Assembly (NCBI RefSeq): GCF_005938085.1
Contig: NZ_SMZK01000001.1
Coordinates: 2,604,001 to 2,668,000, forward strand
Length of the DNA: 64,000 nt
Direction: 5' to 3'
DNA from: Haloterrigena sp. H1
Lineage (GTDB): Archaea > Halobacteriota > Halobacteria > Halobacteriales > Natrialbaceae
Position numbers and translations under genes: made by a program. Numbering within the stretch: the stretch's first letter is position 1; every line of letters starts with the position of its first letter. The notes beneath the pieces were generated by a model. It saw only the letters and a program-made list of their open reading frames with translations. It searched no databases and was not told the origin of the DNA. Shown here one piece after another: positions 41,910-50,913 of this stretch.

Positions 41910-43121
41910 TCAGGCCAGCACGTCGACTTCGTAGCCCGCCTCACGGAGGTCGGCGAGGAACGCGTCGACGTGGTCGGGGCCGCGCATCTCGAGTTCGATC
42001 TCGACTTCGGTGTCGCTCATTTCGACCTCGCGGGAGGTCCGATCGTGGTGGATCGCGTAGATGTTCGCTCGGTGGGCAGTGAAGATGTCCAGCAGGTCCT
42101 CAAGCGCGCCTGGCCGGTCTTTGAGCACTGTTCGGATCTTCAGGTAGCGACCAGTCTCGACCAGCCCGCGGACGATAACGTTGGTGAGCGTGTTGAGATC
42201 GATGTTGCCCCCACAGAGTGCGGGGACGATGACCTCGTCCTCGTCGTAGTCGAACGTCTCGAACAGGACGGCCGCGAGCGGAACCGCGCCCGCGCCCTCG
42301 ACGAGGGTTTTCGAGCGCTCGAGCAGGTAAACCAGCGCGACGGCGATCTCGGGATCGGAGACGGTGACGACCTCGTCGACGTACTCCTGAATGTGGGGGA
42401 AGGTCTGCTCGCCGATACTGCGGGTTGCGATCCCGTCGGCGATCGTATCGACCGCGTCGATCGAGACGCGTTCGCCCTTTTCGAGCGACGGCGCTGCGCT
42501 CGAGGCCCCTTCGGCCTGCACCCCGATGACACGCGTGTCGGGTTTTTGCTCCTTGATCGCGGTCGCGATGCCGCTGATCAGCCCGCCGCCGCCGATGGGA
42601 ACGACGACCGTCTCGACGTCGGGGCAGTCCTCGACGATCTCGAGGCCGATCGTCCCCTGTCCGGCCATCACGTACTCGTCGTCGAAGGCGTGGACGTAGG
42701 TCCGCCCCTCCTCGCGTTCGATCTCGTGGGCGCGGTCGGCGGCCTCGTTGTAGTCCCGGCCCGCGAGAACGACCTCGGCACCGTAGCTTTTGGTCGCTTT
42801 GACCTTCGAGATCGGCGCGTATTCGGGCATGACGATCTTCGAGTCGACGCCCGACCGTGTGGCCGCAAGCGCGACTCCCTGTGCGTGGTTGCCAGCGCTC
42901 GCGGTGACGACACCGGCTTCCTTTTGTTCCTCGGAGAGCGTCGCGATCCGGTTGGTCGCCCCGCGGATCTTGAACGCCCCCGTCCGCTGGAAGTTCTCGA
43001 GTTTGAGATAGATCTCGGCTCCGGTCATCGCCGAATAGGTATGTGAATGCTCGAGGGGCGTCTGTCGAGAGGTCTCCCGGACCCGTTCGCGCGCCTCGAG
43101 AATATCCGCGAGTTCGAGCAT
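41910..43121 (-). CDS. ilvA: Threonine ammonia-lyase (biosynthetic-type, with ACT domain)
   Basis: 403 residues. Fold II PLP core with FQRTGAFKIRGATNRI (Schiff-base lysine), ASAGNHAQGVALAA, and PIGGGGLISGIATAI. The last 85 residues form an ACT domain (YLKIRTVLKDRPGALEDLLDIFTAHRAN shown in part). It deaminates threonine to 2-oxobutyrate, starting isoleucine synthesis. Followed by RidA. The upstream region holds a strong hairpin (43209-43227) that might be part of its control. The EutB-like paralogue at 5409 shares the same core. Confidence 0.93.
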   Translation of the reverse strand: MLELADILEARERVRETSRQTPLEHSHTYSAMTGAEIYLKLENFQRTGAFKIRGATNRIATLSEEQKEAGVVTASAGNHAQGVALAATRSGVDSKIVMPEYAPISKVKATKSYGAEVVLAGRDYNEAADRAHEIEREEGRTYVHAFDDEYVMAGQGTIGLEIVEDCPDVETVVVPIGGGGLISGIATAIKEQKPDTRVIGVQAEGASSAAPSLEKGERVSIDAVDTIADGIATRSIGEQTFPHIQEYVDEVVTVSDPEIAVALVYLLERSKTLVEGAGAVPLAAVLFETFDYDEDEVIVPALCGGNIDLNTLTNVIVRGLVETGRYLKIRTVLKDRPGALEDLLDIFTAHRANIYAIHHDRTSREVEMSDTEVEIELEMRGPDHVDAFLADLREAGYEVDVLA

Positions 43122-43208
43122 ACACCTGTCTACTCGGCGTGGGGTGTAAGGATTACTGTCGGAGAGCGGGGAGCCGTTCCGGGCCCACCGTCGTCCCCCA
43201 ACAGGGAT

Positions 43209-43227
43209 GTGCTACAGGACGTAGCAC
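43209..43227. promoter_or_regulatory. Perfect 7-bp hairpin with flanking ACAGGGA repeats upstream of ilvA
   Basis: GTGCTAC AGGAC GTAGCAC, with ACAGGGA at 43201, 43229 and 43238. It lies about 90-120 bases upstream of the ilvA start and could be an operator or structured leader. Confidence 0.35.
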
Positions 43228-43285
43228 GACAGGGAATACAGGGAATGCACGGCGTGTGACGTGCGAATGGACAAGGGGACCCAGA

Positions 43286-43373
43286 GTATATAAATCTCAT
43301 GCACCCACGGCGAAAGTGAAACCGCAAGCAAGCGGCGGGTTAGAGCAGACGTCAGACGAAGGACAGACAGACG
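43286..43373 (+). ncRNA. Candidate small RNA or orphan promoter
   Basis: GTATATAAATC (43286-43296) is a strong TATA box on the plus strand with no coding gene downstream in that direction; a transcript would begin near 43315. The sequence after it can fold (CCGCAAGCAAGCGG at 43322-43335; GACGTC at 43348-43353 and 43370-43375) and would run antisense into the 3' end of the gene at 43374-43787. No known RNA family recognised. Confidence 0.25.
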
Positions 43374-43787
43374 TCATTCGATCTCCCGGACCACGACGAC
43401 CCGCCGTGAAACGACGCGTCGGACGCGGTCGCGAAACGGGCCATCCCCCGGCCACGTCACGTCGACGGCGAGTCTCTCAGGGTCGCCGACGTACACCCAG
43501 CAGCGATCGTCCGCGTCTTCCACACCGCTTCCGGCTGCCACCGCGACGCGCACGTAAAGTCCGCTGTCGACACCCTCGTATCGGTCGAGGCGCTCGAGGC
43601 CCGCGTCGTCGACCGCGAGTAGCCGTCCGTCGACGCTGCCCCCGGGTGCGAGCGTCGGATATCGGCCGTCGACCTGGTGACACCCCTCGAGGGTTGCGCG
43701 GCCAGCGAACTCGTACTGGCTGCTGTCACCGAGGACGGTCGCGACTTGCTCGGGATCGGTCAGCGTTCCGTAGACGAAGACGAACAC
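43374..43787 (-). CDS. Gamma-glutamylcyclotransferase/AIG2-like protein
   Basis: 137 residues. FVYGTLTDPEQV is the substrate-loop motif of the GGCT/AIG2 fold, and LDRYEGVDSGLYVRVAV supplies the catalytic glutamate region. Members release 5-oxoproline from gamma-glutamyl amino acids or gamma-glutamylamines. The true substrate is unknown; haloarchaea have gamma-glutamylcysteine, so a role in its turnover is possible. Single gene, divergent from the surface protein at 43902. Confidence 0.85.
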   Translation of the reverse strand: MFVFVYGTLTDPEQVATVLGDSSQYEFAGRATLEGCHQVDGRYPTLAPGGSVDGRLLAVDDAGLERLDRYEGVDSGLYVRVAVAAGSGVEDADDRCWVYVGDPERLAVDVTWPGDGPFRDRVRRVVSRRVVVVREIE

Positions 43788-43901
43788 GGTGGTCGGTTTC
43801 AGCGCCAGCGCCTTGCTCGTACTGCTCCAGTCTCGGCACGCGAACAGTCATTCTATCATTACTACACAAAGCACTTATACAACTGGTGTGCGCACGATGA
43901 T

Positions 43902-44975
43902 ATGAATCGCGAGTCCCTCCTGACCATTGCGACACTCGTGGTCGTGACCGGGGCGGTCACGACCCTCGCGCTCACTGGGGCGGTGTCCGATCCTAGCGAG
44001 CCCGAGACGGCCGCCGACGTCGAGCACACCGGCCACGTGTCGCTGGCCGAAATCACGATCAGCGCTGACGAGGTTACCGGCGGCACCGCCACCCTAGCCG
44101 TCGATACGTACCTCGAGCATCGTGGCGGTCCCGTCACGAACGTCACCGTCGTCCATCGCGCGACCGACACCAAGACCGGTCTCGTCGAGGGCACCACCGA
44201 ACGGGACGTCGAGACGCTAGCTGACGGCTCCGAAGTCGTCGTCACGGATACAGTGTCGGTCCCCCGCAAGAGCAGCTACGAGATCGAGACGTTCGTCTAT
44301 CGAAACGGCACCCGTACCGAGTCGACCAGCCATACTGTCGACGGCGTCGACGCGCTGACGCCCACGTACGCTGCCACTGACGTCGAGTTCCACCGCTTCG
44401 GCGGCGACGCTGGCGGGAGCCCCGCGGACATCCCCGCGATCGGCTACTCGATTGACTCGACGACTCCCGACACAGCCACGCTGGAGGTCAGCAGCTATCT
44501 CACCAATACCGGCGACGACGCCGAACGTGACCTCGAGCTCGAAGTGAACGCCCGCCAGGCAGCGTCGAACGTCATCGCTGACTCCGCGACCGTCGAGCTG
44601 TCGACGATCAAGCCCGGGAAAACCGCATCACCGACCGTTGGGCTCGATGTCCCGCAGGGGTACGACTACTACCTCGATGCGATCCTCTGGCGGGACGGCA
44701 CGATCGTCCGGACGAACCGCGCGGCTGCCAACCTCGGCCCCGGGTCGCTGTCCGTCAACGAAACAGCCAGTGAAACCGGGCTCGAAGTAAGCGACTTTGC
44801 CAGCAGTTCCGACGCCTACAGCGCGGCAGCCGACAGCAGCACCGAGCGTGAGAGCGATGGCGAACGTGAGGACGCAAGTGCTGAATCGAGCGGGGACGGA
44901 ACACCTGGATTCGGGATCGCCGTCACCGCTGTTGCAGTCCTCGCTACGATCGCGCTCGCACGGAGGTTCCAATGA
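43902..44975 (+). CDS. Surface protein with signal peptide and PGF-CTERM anchor
   Basis: 357 residues. The N-terminal helix LLTIATLVVVTGAVTTLALTG is a signal or membrane anchor; two similar beta-rich regions follow (residues about 45-150 and 160-280, each with T-rich strands such as VSLAEITISADEVTGGTATLAV and IPAIGYSIDSTTPDTATLEV). A low-complexity acidic Ser/Glu stretch leads to TPGFGIAVTAVAVLATIALARRFQ shown in part, the PGF-CTERM tripartite signal processed by archaeosortase A. A TATA-like CTTATAC is 23-30 bases upstream of ATG 43902. Function unknown; the domain resembles DUF7490-type haloarchaeal proteins. Confidence 0.85.
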   Translation: MNRESLLTIATLVVVTGAVTTLALTGAVSDPSEPETAADVEHTGHVSLAEITISADEVTGGTATLAVDTYLEHRGGPVTNVTVVHRATDTKTGLVEGTTERDVETLADGSEVVVTDTVSVPRKSSYEIETFVYRNGTRTESTSHTVDGVDALTPTYAATDVEFHRFGGDAGGSPADIPAIGYSIDSTTPDTATLEVSSYLTNTGDDAERDLELEVNARQAASNVIADSATVELSTIKPGKTASPTVGLDVPQGYDYYLDAILWRDGTIVRTNRAAANLGPGSLSVNETASETGLEVSDFASSSDAYSAAADSSTERESDGEREDASAESSGDGTPGFGIAVTAVAVLATIALARRFQ

Positions 44976-45310
44976 CTGATACATCGACACAGCCGACGAC
45001 CGACGCTGACCAGCCGACCGAGCAACAGACACACCAGCGCGATGGCGCTCAGACGGCAGCCAAATCGAACGCCATCAGCGGATTCGATCCACGCTCCAAC
45101 GAGATCCACCGCTATCTCGCCTGGGGCGCACTCGCCGTCTGCTCGCTGGTGGCCGTGTTGGCCCTGTTTCAGTTTTACGGGAGCGTTACCAGCACCATCG
45201 AGCTCTGGGTCGATCCCAAGTTCCAGCCGCCGATCCGCGCCGCGTTCAACCTCGCCGTCCTCCTGACGTCACTGATCGGCATCTCGCTGCTCGTTCGCGA
45301 GCTGAAGTGA
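44972..45310 (+). CDS. Small membrane protein coupled to the surface protein
   Basis: 112 residues. A Thr/Gln-rich hydrophilic 45-residue N-terminus is followed by two hydrophobic helices (LAWGALAVCSLVAVLALFQF and AAFNLAVLLTSLIGISLLV). The ATG overlaps the stop of the preceding gene (ATGA), so it is translationally coupled and probably works with it. I do not recognise a named family with confidence. Confidence 0.8.
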   Translation: MTDTSTQPTTDADQPTEQQTHQRDGAQTAAKSNAISGFDPRSNEIHRYLAWGALAVCSLVAVLALFQFYGSVTSTIELWVDPKFQPPIRAAFNLAVLLTSLIGISLLVRELK

Positions 45311-45381
45311 CCGGCTGCGAGCGGGAATCAAACCGTCCTGTCGTTTGTGTCGCCTGCAACGAGTGGCGGTGCTTACACGGA

Positions 45382-45466
45382 CTGATACGGTCTCTGTAAC
45401 GAGGTCCCTGTGGGCCTGCAGTGCGGGTCGCGGTCCAACCAGAACTGACTGATAGGAGTCCGTATG
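45382..45466. repeat. MITE-like element, copy 1
   Basis: About 85 bases bounded by ATACGG (45385-45390) and CCGTAT (45460-45465), and similar along its length to copy 2 at 49264-49349. Shared blocks include CTGATACGGTCT, TGGGCC, GGGTCGCGGT and GGAGTCCGTATGA. It lies 71 bases downstream of the gene ending at 45310. No coding capacity. Confidence 0.7.
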
Positions 45467-45509
45467 AAACGGTCGAAAATCGAAGACAGAAAACGCGACG
45501 GAAACGGCG

Positions 45510-46658
45510 TTACCGTTCTTCGATCGGGACGAAGTCCTGGTCCTCTGGGCCGGTGTAGCGGGCGCGCGGGCGGATGAGACGGTTGTCGTCCTGGTACTCG
45601 AGGACGTGGGCGATCCAGCCACCGGCGCGGCTCATGGCGAAGATGGGCGTGTACATGTCGATCGGGATGCCGAGCTGGTAGTAGACCGAGCCCGAGTAGA
45701 AGTCGACGTTGGGGGCGATGCCCTTCTCGGTGAGGCCCTTCTCCTCGGAGAGGTACTGTTCGATGGTGGTGGTGTACTTGTACCACTTGTCCTCGCCGTT
45801 GTTCGCGAGTTCCTCGCTACGTTCTTGGAGGATCTTCGCGCGGGGGTCTTTGACGTTGTAGACGCGGTGGCCGAAGCCGGGGATGCGCCGGCCTTCTTCA
45901 GTTGCCTGTTCGACCCACGCACGGTGATCGAGATCGCTTTCGTCGATCTCGATGAGGACTTCCATGACGTCCTGGTTCGCACCGCCGTGGAGCGGTCCGG
46001 AGAGGGCGCTGATGCCGCCGGTGACGGCGCTGTAGATGTCGGCCATCGTCGAGCCGATGACCATCGAGGTAAACGTCGAGGCGTTCAGGCCGTGGTCGGC
46101 GTGGAGGATGAGCGCCTGATCGAACGTCTCGGCGGCGACGTCGTCGGGCACCTCGCCGGTCAGCATGTAGAGGAAATTCGCCGCAAGCCCGAGGTCAGGG
46201 TGAGGATCGACCGGCTCCTCGCCGAGTCGGTAGCGCTCGAAGGCTGCGAGCGCGGTCGGGATCTTGGCCGTGATGCGACGCCCCTTCCGAAGCGTCGCCT
46301 CGAGATCCTCGGGATCGGCGTCTTTTTCGGGTTCAGTGGCCGAGAACATCGAGACCGCAGTTCGCAGCGCCGCCATCGGCTCTTCGTCGGCCGCGGCGAG
46401 CCGTTCCATCGTCGCGAGGACGTCCTCACTGACCTCGCGTTCTTCCATGAGCGCGTCCGTAAACGGCTCGAGTTCGTCTTCGGTCGGGAGGTGACCGTTC
46501 CAGAGCAGGTACAGAACCTCCTCGTAGCTCGCGCCGCGCGCGAGGTCCTCGATCGTGTAGCCGCGATAGATCAGCCGGCCCGCATCGCCGTCGATCGAGC
46601 TGAGTCCCGATTCAGCGACTAACACACCCTCGAGCCCTTTCTTGAGGTCGTCAGACAT
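45510..46658 (-). CDS. gltA: Citrate synthase
   Basis: 382 residues, the short archaeal/Gram-positive type. Active-site landmarks: LILHADHGLNASTFTSMV (first His), GHRVYNVKDPRA (second His) and PNVDFYSGSVYYQLGIP (Asp). It condenses acetyl-CoA and oxaloacetate in the TCA cycle. N-terminus MSDDLKKGLEGVLVAESGLS with IDGDAGRLIYRGY is as expected. Monocistronic, convergent with the membrane-protein pair upstream. Confidence 0.96.
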   Translation of the reverse strand: MSDDLKKGLEGVLVAESGLSSIDGDAGRLIYRGYTIEDLARGASYEEVLYLLWNGHLPTEDELEPFTDALMEEREVSEDVLATMERLAAADEEPMAALRTAVSMFSATEPEKDADPEDLEATLRKGRRITAKIPTALAAFERYRLGEEPVDPHPDLGLAANFLYMLTGEVPDDVAAETFDQALILHADHGLNASTFTSMVIGSTMADIYSAVTGGISALSGPLHGGANQDVMEVLIEIDESDLDHRAWVEQATEEGRRIPGFGHRVYNVKDPRAKILQERSEELANNGEDKWYKYTTTIEQYLSEEKGLTEKGIAPNVDFYSGSVYYQLGIPIDMYTPIFAMSRAGGWIAHVLEYQDDNRLIRPRARYTGPEDQDFVPIEER

Positions 46659-46906
46659 ACTCAGGGATTTCGGACCCTAATGGAAAAGTATTATCGTTTG
46701 GTCGGTGTCGGATGATAGCACGCCAAATCGCTGGCTGCCATTCCCTTTTTGCTCGAGACCAAAGTATGTTTCCGAATTGTAGTGGACAAACAGTCAGTTA
46801 GGGGATGCTGTCGACCGGCACTGGTTGACAATCGGTCACATTGTGTGAAATTTAGCCAGTGATGGCCGCTGGCTGACTGGTTCAGCGACACCGCGAGACG
46901 GGCCGA

Positions 46907-47140
46907 TCACCGATCGCGCGTGCGCGCCGCTGTCCGCTCCGATGGCTCGAGCGAGTCGTCAGTCGACGAGCGATCCGTCGCGTCACACCGCTCGACCGGC
47001 GAGTGGCCCGTCTCGACGAAGTGGTCGATCATCGCGCGGCTGAGTGCAGCCGCGTCGTCCCCATCGGCTCGATACTGCCACCCACACTCACCACAGTACG
47101 CACTCGGCACGCCTTGCCCATCGAACGGCTGATAAATCAA
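46907..47140 (-). CDS. Small zinc-finger-like haloarchaeal protein
   Basis: 77 residues. CGECGW near residues 16-21 and the pair of histidines in MIDHFVETGHSP could bind zinc (CxxC plus HxxxxxH). The C-terminal third is charged and disordered. Family recalled as common in haloarchaea but without a known role. It is divergent from the sulfatase. Confidence 0.65.
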   Translation of the reverse strand: MIYQPFDGQGVPSAYCGECGWQYRADGDDAAALSRAMIDHFVETGHSPVERCDATDRSSTDDSLEPSERTAARTRDR

Positions 47141-47232
47141 CGGTTGGGTTCATACGGCGTCATCTTATGGGCCCTGTCGAGTGGCTACATGCAGGTTATA
47201 CCATTAACTACAGAGTGGGTGTACGATGCTCG

Positions 47233-48717
47233 ATGGCCGATGCTGACGCCGACAGTCGCCCGAACGTCTTGCTCATCCTGACTGATCAGGAGCGATACGA
47301 CGCCAGCGCACCCGACGACCCGCCGGTCGAAACCCCGGGAAGCGATCGGCTCTCGGACGAGGGGCTCCGCTTTACCCACGCCGTCACGCCGATCAGCATC
47401 TGCTCGAGCGCGCGCGCGTCGTTGTTGACCGGGCAGTTCCCCCACGGCCACGGCATGTTGAACAACTGCCACGAGCCGGATGCCATCCAGCCGAACCTTC
47501 CCGCGGATCTGCCGACGTTCTCGGAGGAACTGGTCGCTGCTGGCTACGACCTCAGCTACACGGGGAAGTGGCACGCCGGCCGGGATCGGACGCCCGGAGA
47601 CTTCGGGTTCTCGTATCTCGGCGGCAGCGACACACATCACGACGACATCGACGAGGCGTTCCGCGAGTATCGCGAGGAGCGTGGCACCCCCGTCGACGAC
47701 GTTGAACTCGAAAATCAGATCTATACGGGCGACGATCCGCGAGACGGCGACGATGGGACGTTCGTCGCCGCGACAACGCCGATCGACATCGAGGAGACGC
47801 GGGCCTATTTTCTCGCGGAACGGACGATCGACGCGATCGAGGCCCACGCCGACGGCGACCGGGACGGCCCCCTCTTCCACCGGACGGACTTCTACGGCCC
47901 GCACCACCCCTACGTCGTCCCGGAGCCCTACGCCTCGCTGTACGACCCCGACGACATCGAGCGGCCCGACAGCTACGCCGAGACCTACGACGGCAAGCCC
48001 CGCGTCCACGAGAACTACCTCGCCTACCGTGGCGTCGACGGCTTCGGCTGGGACCTATGGGCGGAAGCGATCGCGAAGTACTGGGGCTTTATGACGCTCA
48101 TCGAACACCAACTCGAGCGCATCCTCGACGCACTCGACGCCCATGGGCTGACTGACGACACGGTCGTGGTCCACACCTCCGACCACGGCGACTTCGCCGG
48201 AAGCCACCGTCAGTTCAACAAGGGCCCGATAATGTACGACGACACCTACCGGATTCCACTGCAGGTGCGCTGGCCCGGCGTCGTCGATGCAGACACAGCC
48301 TGTGACGCGCCGGTCCACTTACACGATCTCGCGGCGACCTTCCTCGAGATCGGTGACGTCTCCGTCCCCGAGCGCTTCGATTCGCGGAGTCTCGTCCCCA
48401 TCCTCGAGAACGGGGGCGACGTGCCGGCCGAGATGGAGTGGGCGACATCGACGTTCTCCCAGTACCACGGCGACGAGTTCGGCCTCTACAGCCAGCGGAT
48501 GGTCCGGACGGACCAATACAAGTACGTCTACAACGGCCCCGACATCGACGAACTGTACGACCTCAAGGCCGACCCCGCAGAGCTCCACAATCTGATCGAC
48601 CACCCCGAATACGAGGACGTGCGAGGAGCCATGCGAACCAGACTGGCCGACTGGATGCACGAGACCGACGATCCAAACCGTATCTGGGTGACCGGCGTCC
48701 TCGAGGACGCGTCGTAG
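47233..48717 (+). CDS. Type I sulfatase-family hydrolase
   Basis: 494 residues. RPNVLLILTDQERYDA has the metal aspartates at the start. The formylglycine region reads ISICSSARASLLTG (Cys about 57), where CxPSR is usual: the proline and serine are shifted to S and A, with the arginine kept. HTSDHGDFAGSHRQFNKGPIMYDDTYRIPL and the C-terminal DLKADPAELHNL are family marks. It hydrolyses sulfate or phosphonate esters. The start gives the expected N-terminus; an upstream open frame is discarded. No signal peptide, so it is cytoplasmic. Confidence 0.9.
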   Translation: MADADADSRPNVLLILTDQERYDASAPDDPPVETPGSDRLSDEGLRFTHAVTPISICSSARASLLTGQFPHGHGMLNNCHEPDAIQPNLPADLPTFSEELVAAGYDLSYTGKWHAGRDRTPGDFGFSYLGGSDTHHDDIDEAFREYREERGTPVDDVELENQIYTGDDPRDGDDGTFVAATTPIDIEETRAYFLAERTIDAIEAHADGDRDGPLFHRTDFYGPHHPYVVPEPYASLYDPDDIERPDSYAETYDGKPRVHENYLAYRGVDGFGWDLWAEAIAKYWGFMTLIEHQLERILDALDAHGLTDDTVVVHTSDHGDFAGSHRQFNKGPIMYDDTYRIPLQVRWPGVVDADTACDAPVHLHDLAATFLEIGDVSVPERFDSRSLVPILENGGDVPAEMEWATSTFSQYHGDEFGLYSQRMVRTDQYKYVYNGPDIDELYDLKADPAELHNLIDHPEYEDVRGAMRTRLADWMHETDDPNRIWVTGVLEDAS

Positions 48718-48826
48718 CTGCGATCCGAGATGACCAGCCGATCACGGGACGGAAGCGTACGTTTACGGTTCCGAAGCGGCTACCCTCGTCTATGATCGCG
48801 GACAGCGACGAACGGAGGGTGAGCCG

Positions 48827-49267
48827 ATGACAGAACACAGTGGCGACGAGTCACCGGCCGAGCTTCGCGAGGAAGCCGCCGAACACGAGGACGTAGCCGA
48901 CGCCCTCGAGGACCTCCTCGAGGAACTCCGCGACGAGGAGGTCAAGGGATCGCGACTCGAGGGGCTGTTCGACGAGGCCAGCTCGAGCAACCCGAACATC
49001 TGGAACATCGTGACCGCCTTCATCGACGTCGAGGACGGCGAGGCGGTCGTCACCGACGAGTCGAAGCTGGCGCAGGGGAGCTGGGCCCCCGAGATCGTCG
49101 AGGGCTGTGACACGATGATCACGCTCGATATCGAGTACGGGATGATGCCCGACGAGTTCAAATACACCGCCGGGAAGAAGCTCAACCAGCGGATCGAAGA
49201 GTTCCGCGAGAAAGCAGCGGCGGCACGAGCGAAAGCCGACGAACTCGAGGACGACGCGGACGACTGA
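48827..49267 (+). CDS. Conserved haloarchaeal protein of unknown function
   Basis: 146 residues, very acidic. N- and C-terminal helices are rich in Glu/Ala/Arg (ELREEAAEHEDVADALEDLL; RIEEFREKAAAARAKADELE) and may form coiled coils; the middle (NPNIWNIVTAFIDVEDGEAVVTDE, shown in part; GCDTMITLDIEYGMMPDEFK) is a compact domain without known motif. Similar proteins occur in most haloarchaea. The stop codon overlaps the start of the MITE-like element. Confidence 0.8.
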   Translation: MTEHSGDESPAELREEAAEHEDVADALEDLLEELRDEEVKGSRLEGLFDEASSSNPNIWNIVTAFIDVEDGEAVVTDESKLAQGSWAPEIVEGCDTMITLDIEYGMMPDEFKYTAGKKLNQRIEEFREKAAAARAKADELEDDADD

Positions 49268-49349
49268 TACGGTCTGCTGTCACGATGTCCCGGTGGGCCC
49301 GCAGAACGGGTCGCGGTTACACCGGCACTGACTGACAGGAGTCCGTATG
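49264..49349. repeat. MITE-like element, copy 2
   Basis: Bounded by ATACGG (49267-49272) and CCGTAT (49343-49348); colinear with the element at 45382-45466. It begins in the stop codon of the preceding gene and ends 7 bases before the stop of the convergent JAMM gene. Confidence 0.7.
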
Positions 49350-49356
49350 AGCCAGG

Positions 49357-49800
49357 TCAGTCGACGACGAGCCGTTCGCGCTCGAATTGCCCAGCGGTCC
49401 CCTTCTCGTCGTCGCCGTGCTCGGCTTCGGTCCGCCAGCGCCACGACCCGATCTCGCGGGGCTCGAGCGAGACGATCACGTATGACCGATCGGGCCACGT
49501 CGCCAGTTCGGCGTCGGTTTCGCTGGGATGGGCCGGGCCACGGGGATGGGAGTGATAGAAGCCGACGATTTCCTCGCCGCGATCCTCGAGGCGGTCGAAG
49601 ATCGCCAGCTGCTGTTCGGGGTCGATCTCGTACCGCGTCCGCGGGTTCGCGGCGACGTTGTCAGCTGGATACTGCGACCGGACGCGACTCGTCCCCTCAG
49701 GCTCGTACGCGCCACCGAGGACGCCACAGATCTCCGCGGGGCGTCCCTCGCGGGCGCGCTCGCGGATCGCGTCTCGGAGGGCAGCGGGGAGAACGATCAC
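49357..49800 (-). CDS. JAMM/MPN+ metalloprotease (desampylase-like)
   Basis: 147 residues from a GTG at 49800. JAMM residues are complete: the glutamate in PAEICGVLGG and HSHPRGPAHPSETDAELATW (H-x-H-x10-D). The layout matches the haloarchaeal HvJAMM1 desampylase, which removes ubiquitin-like SAMP proteins from targets and matures SAMP tails. Its start overlaps the stop of the upstream cobalamin-binding-type gene (GTGA), so the two are translationally coupled, though no functional link is obvious. Confidence 0.9.
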   Translation of the reverse strand: MIVLPAALRDAIRERAREGRPAEICGVLGGAYEPEGTSRVRSQYPADNVAANPRTRYEIDPEQQLAIFDRLEDRGEEIVGFYHSHPRGPAHPSETDAELATWPDRSYVIVSLEPREIGSWRWRTEAEHGDDEKGTAGQFERERLVVD

Positions 49801-50777
49801 GGTGACGAGTCGGCCTCGGGACGCGTCTCGGAGCCAGCAGCCGTCGGCTCGAGCCCTGCGAGGTCATCGAACGGAACCGCCACGTCCGGATCGGGGCCGT
49901 CGAACCGGTCGGGCTGGACGATCGGTGCCAGTGCCTCGAGCGTGTCCACCAGCCGCGGCCCGGGCCGGTTAAGGTAGTGGTCGCCGTCCATCGCCCAGAC
50001 GCGGCTCTCCTTAACTGCCGTCAGCTCGTCCCATCCGTCGCGCTCGGTGAGATCTGCGGTGTTCCGTGCGATCTGCTCGAGGCCGAACCCACAGGGCGCG
50101 ACGACCACGAGTTCTGGATCGTACGCCCGAATCTCGTCCCACTCGCGCGGTCGCGAGCGCTCGCCGACGTCGGCCAGTCCGTACGCGCCGCCGGCCCAGT
50201 CGACGAGTTCGGCCGTCCAGTGGCCCGCGATCATGGCAGGCTCGGTCCAGTCGAAGATCGCCACGCGCGGGCGGTCGACCGCGTCGATATCGGTAGTTCG
50301 CTCGCGGATGGCGTCGATGCGGGACTCGAGGTCGCGTCGAACCTCGGCCGCGCGGCCCTTGCGACCGACTGCGCGGCCGATCCGCTCGAGATCGTCGAAC
50401 ACGTCACCGACGCTGTGGGGATCGGTCGGGACGACCTCGGGATCGGCCGAAATCCGGTCGACGGCATCGGCGACGACGGCCTCGTCGACCGCACAGACGT
50501 CACACATTCCCTGTGTGACGATCACGTCCGGCTCGAGATCATCGAGCGTCTCGACGTCGATCTCGTAGACGCCGTCTTCGGTCTCAGCGACGTCGAGAAC
50601 TTGCCGGTCGATCTCGGCGCTCGAGGCCGACGCGTCGGCGTCGATTCGCGACCGAGTGACAGCGGGGGCGCTCGCGGCACGCCGCGGGTAGTCGCACTCG
50701 TGGGAGACACCGACAGGCTCGAGTCCCAGCGCGGCGACGATCTCGGTTGCCGAGGGGAGCGTCGTGACGATTCGCAT
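49797..50777 (-). CDS. BtuF-like periplasmic-binding-fold protein without signal peptide
   Basis: 326 residues from MRIVTTLPSATEIVAALGLE. The class III (cobalamin/siderophore) binding fold is clear: VGVSHECDYPRRA, VIVTQGMCDVCAVDE, VAIFDWTEPAMIAGHWTAELVDWAGG, and VVVAPCGFGLEQ. No signal or lipobox is seen, so unlike BtuF it may stay in the cytoplasm; haloarchaeal genomes often carry such signal-less copies. Coupled to the JAMM gene. Its ligand (cobalamin, corrinoid or other) is unknown. Confidence 0.85.
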   Translation of the reverse strand: MRIVTTLPSATEIVAALGLEPVGVSHECDYPRRAASAPAVTRSRIDADASASSAEIDRQVLDVAETEDGVYEIDVETLDDLEPDVIVTQGMCDVCAVDEAVVADAVDRISADPEVVPTDPHSVGDVFDDLERIGRAVGRKGRAAEVRRDLESRIDAIRERTTDIDAVDRPRVAIFDWTEPAMIAGHWTAELVDWAGGAYGLADVGERSRPREWDEIRAYDPELVVVAPCGFGLEQIARNTADLTERDGWDELTAVKESRVWAMDGDHYLNRPGPRLVDTLEALAPIVQPDRFDGPDPDVAVPFDDLAGLEPTAAGSETRPEADSSP

Positions 50778-50913
50778 GGCTCCTCGTAGGGGGCGGGCGA
50801 CCAAAAGCAGCCTCGTCGGAGATCCGGTCTCGCAACCACTTCTGCTCGAACGGGCGCTCGCGAACGCGGACGCGTTCGAACGATATATCATATCCGTCCA
50901 CCCTGTGGAGGGT

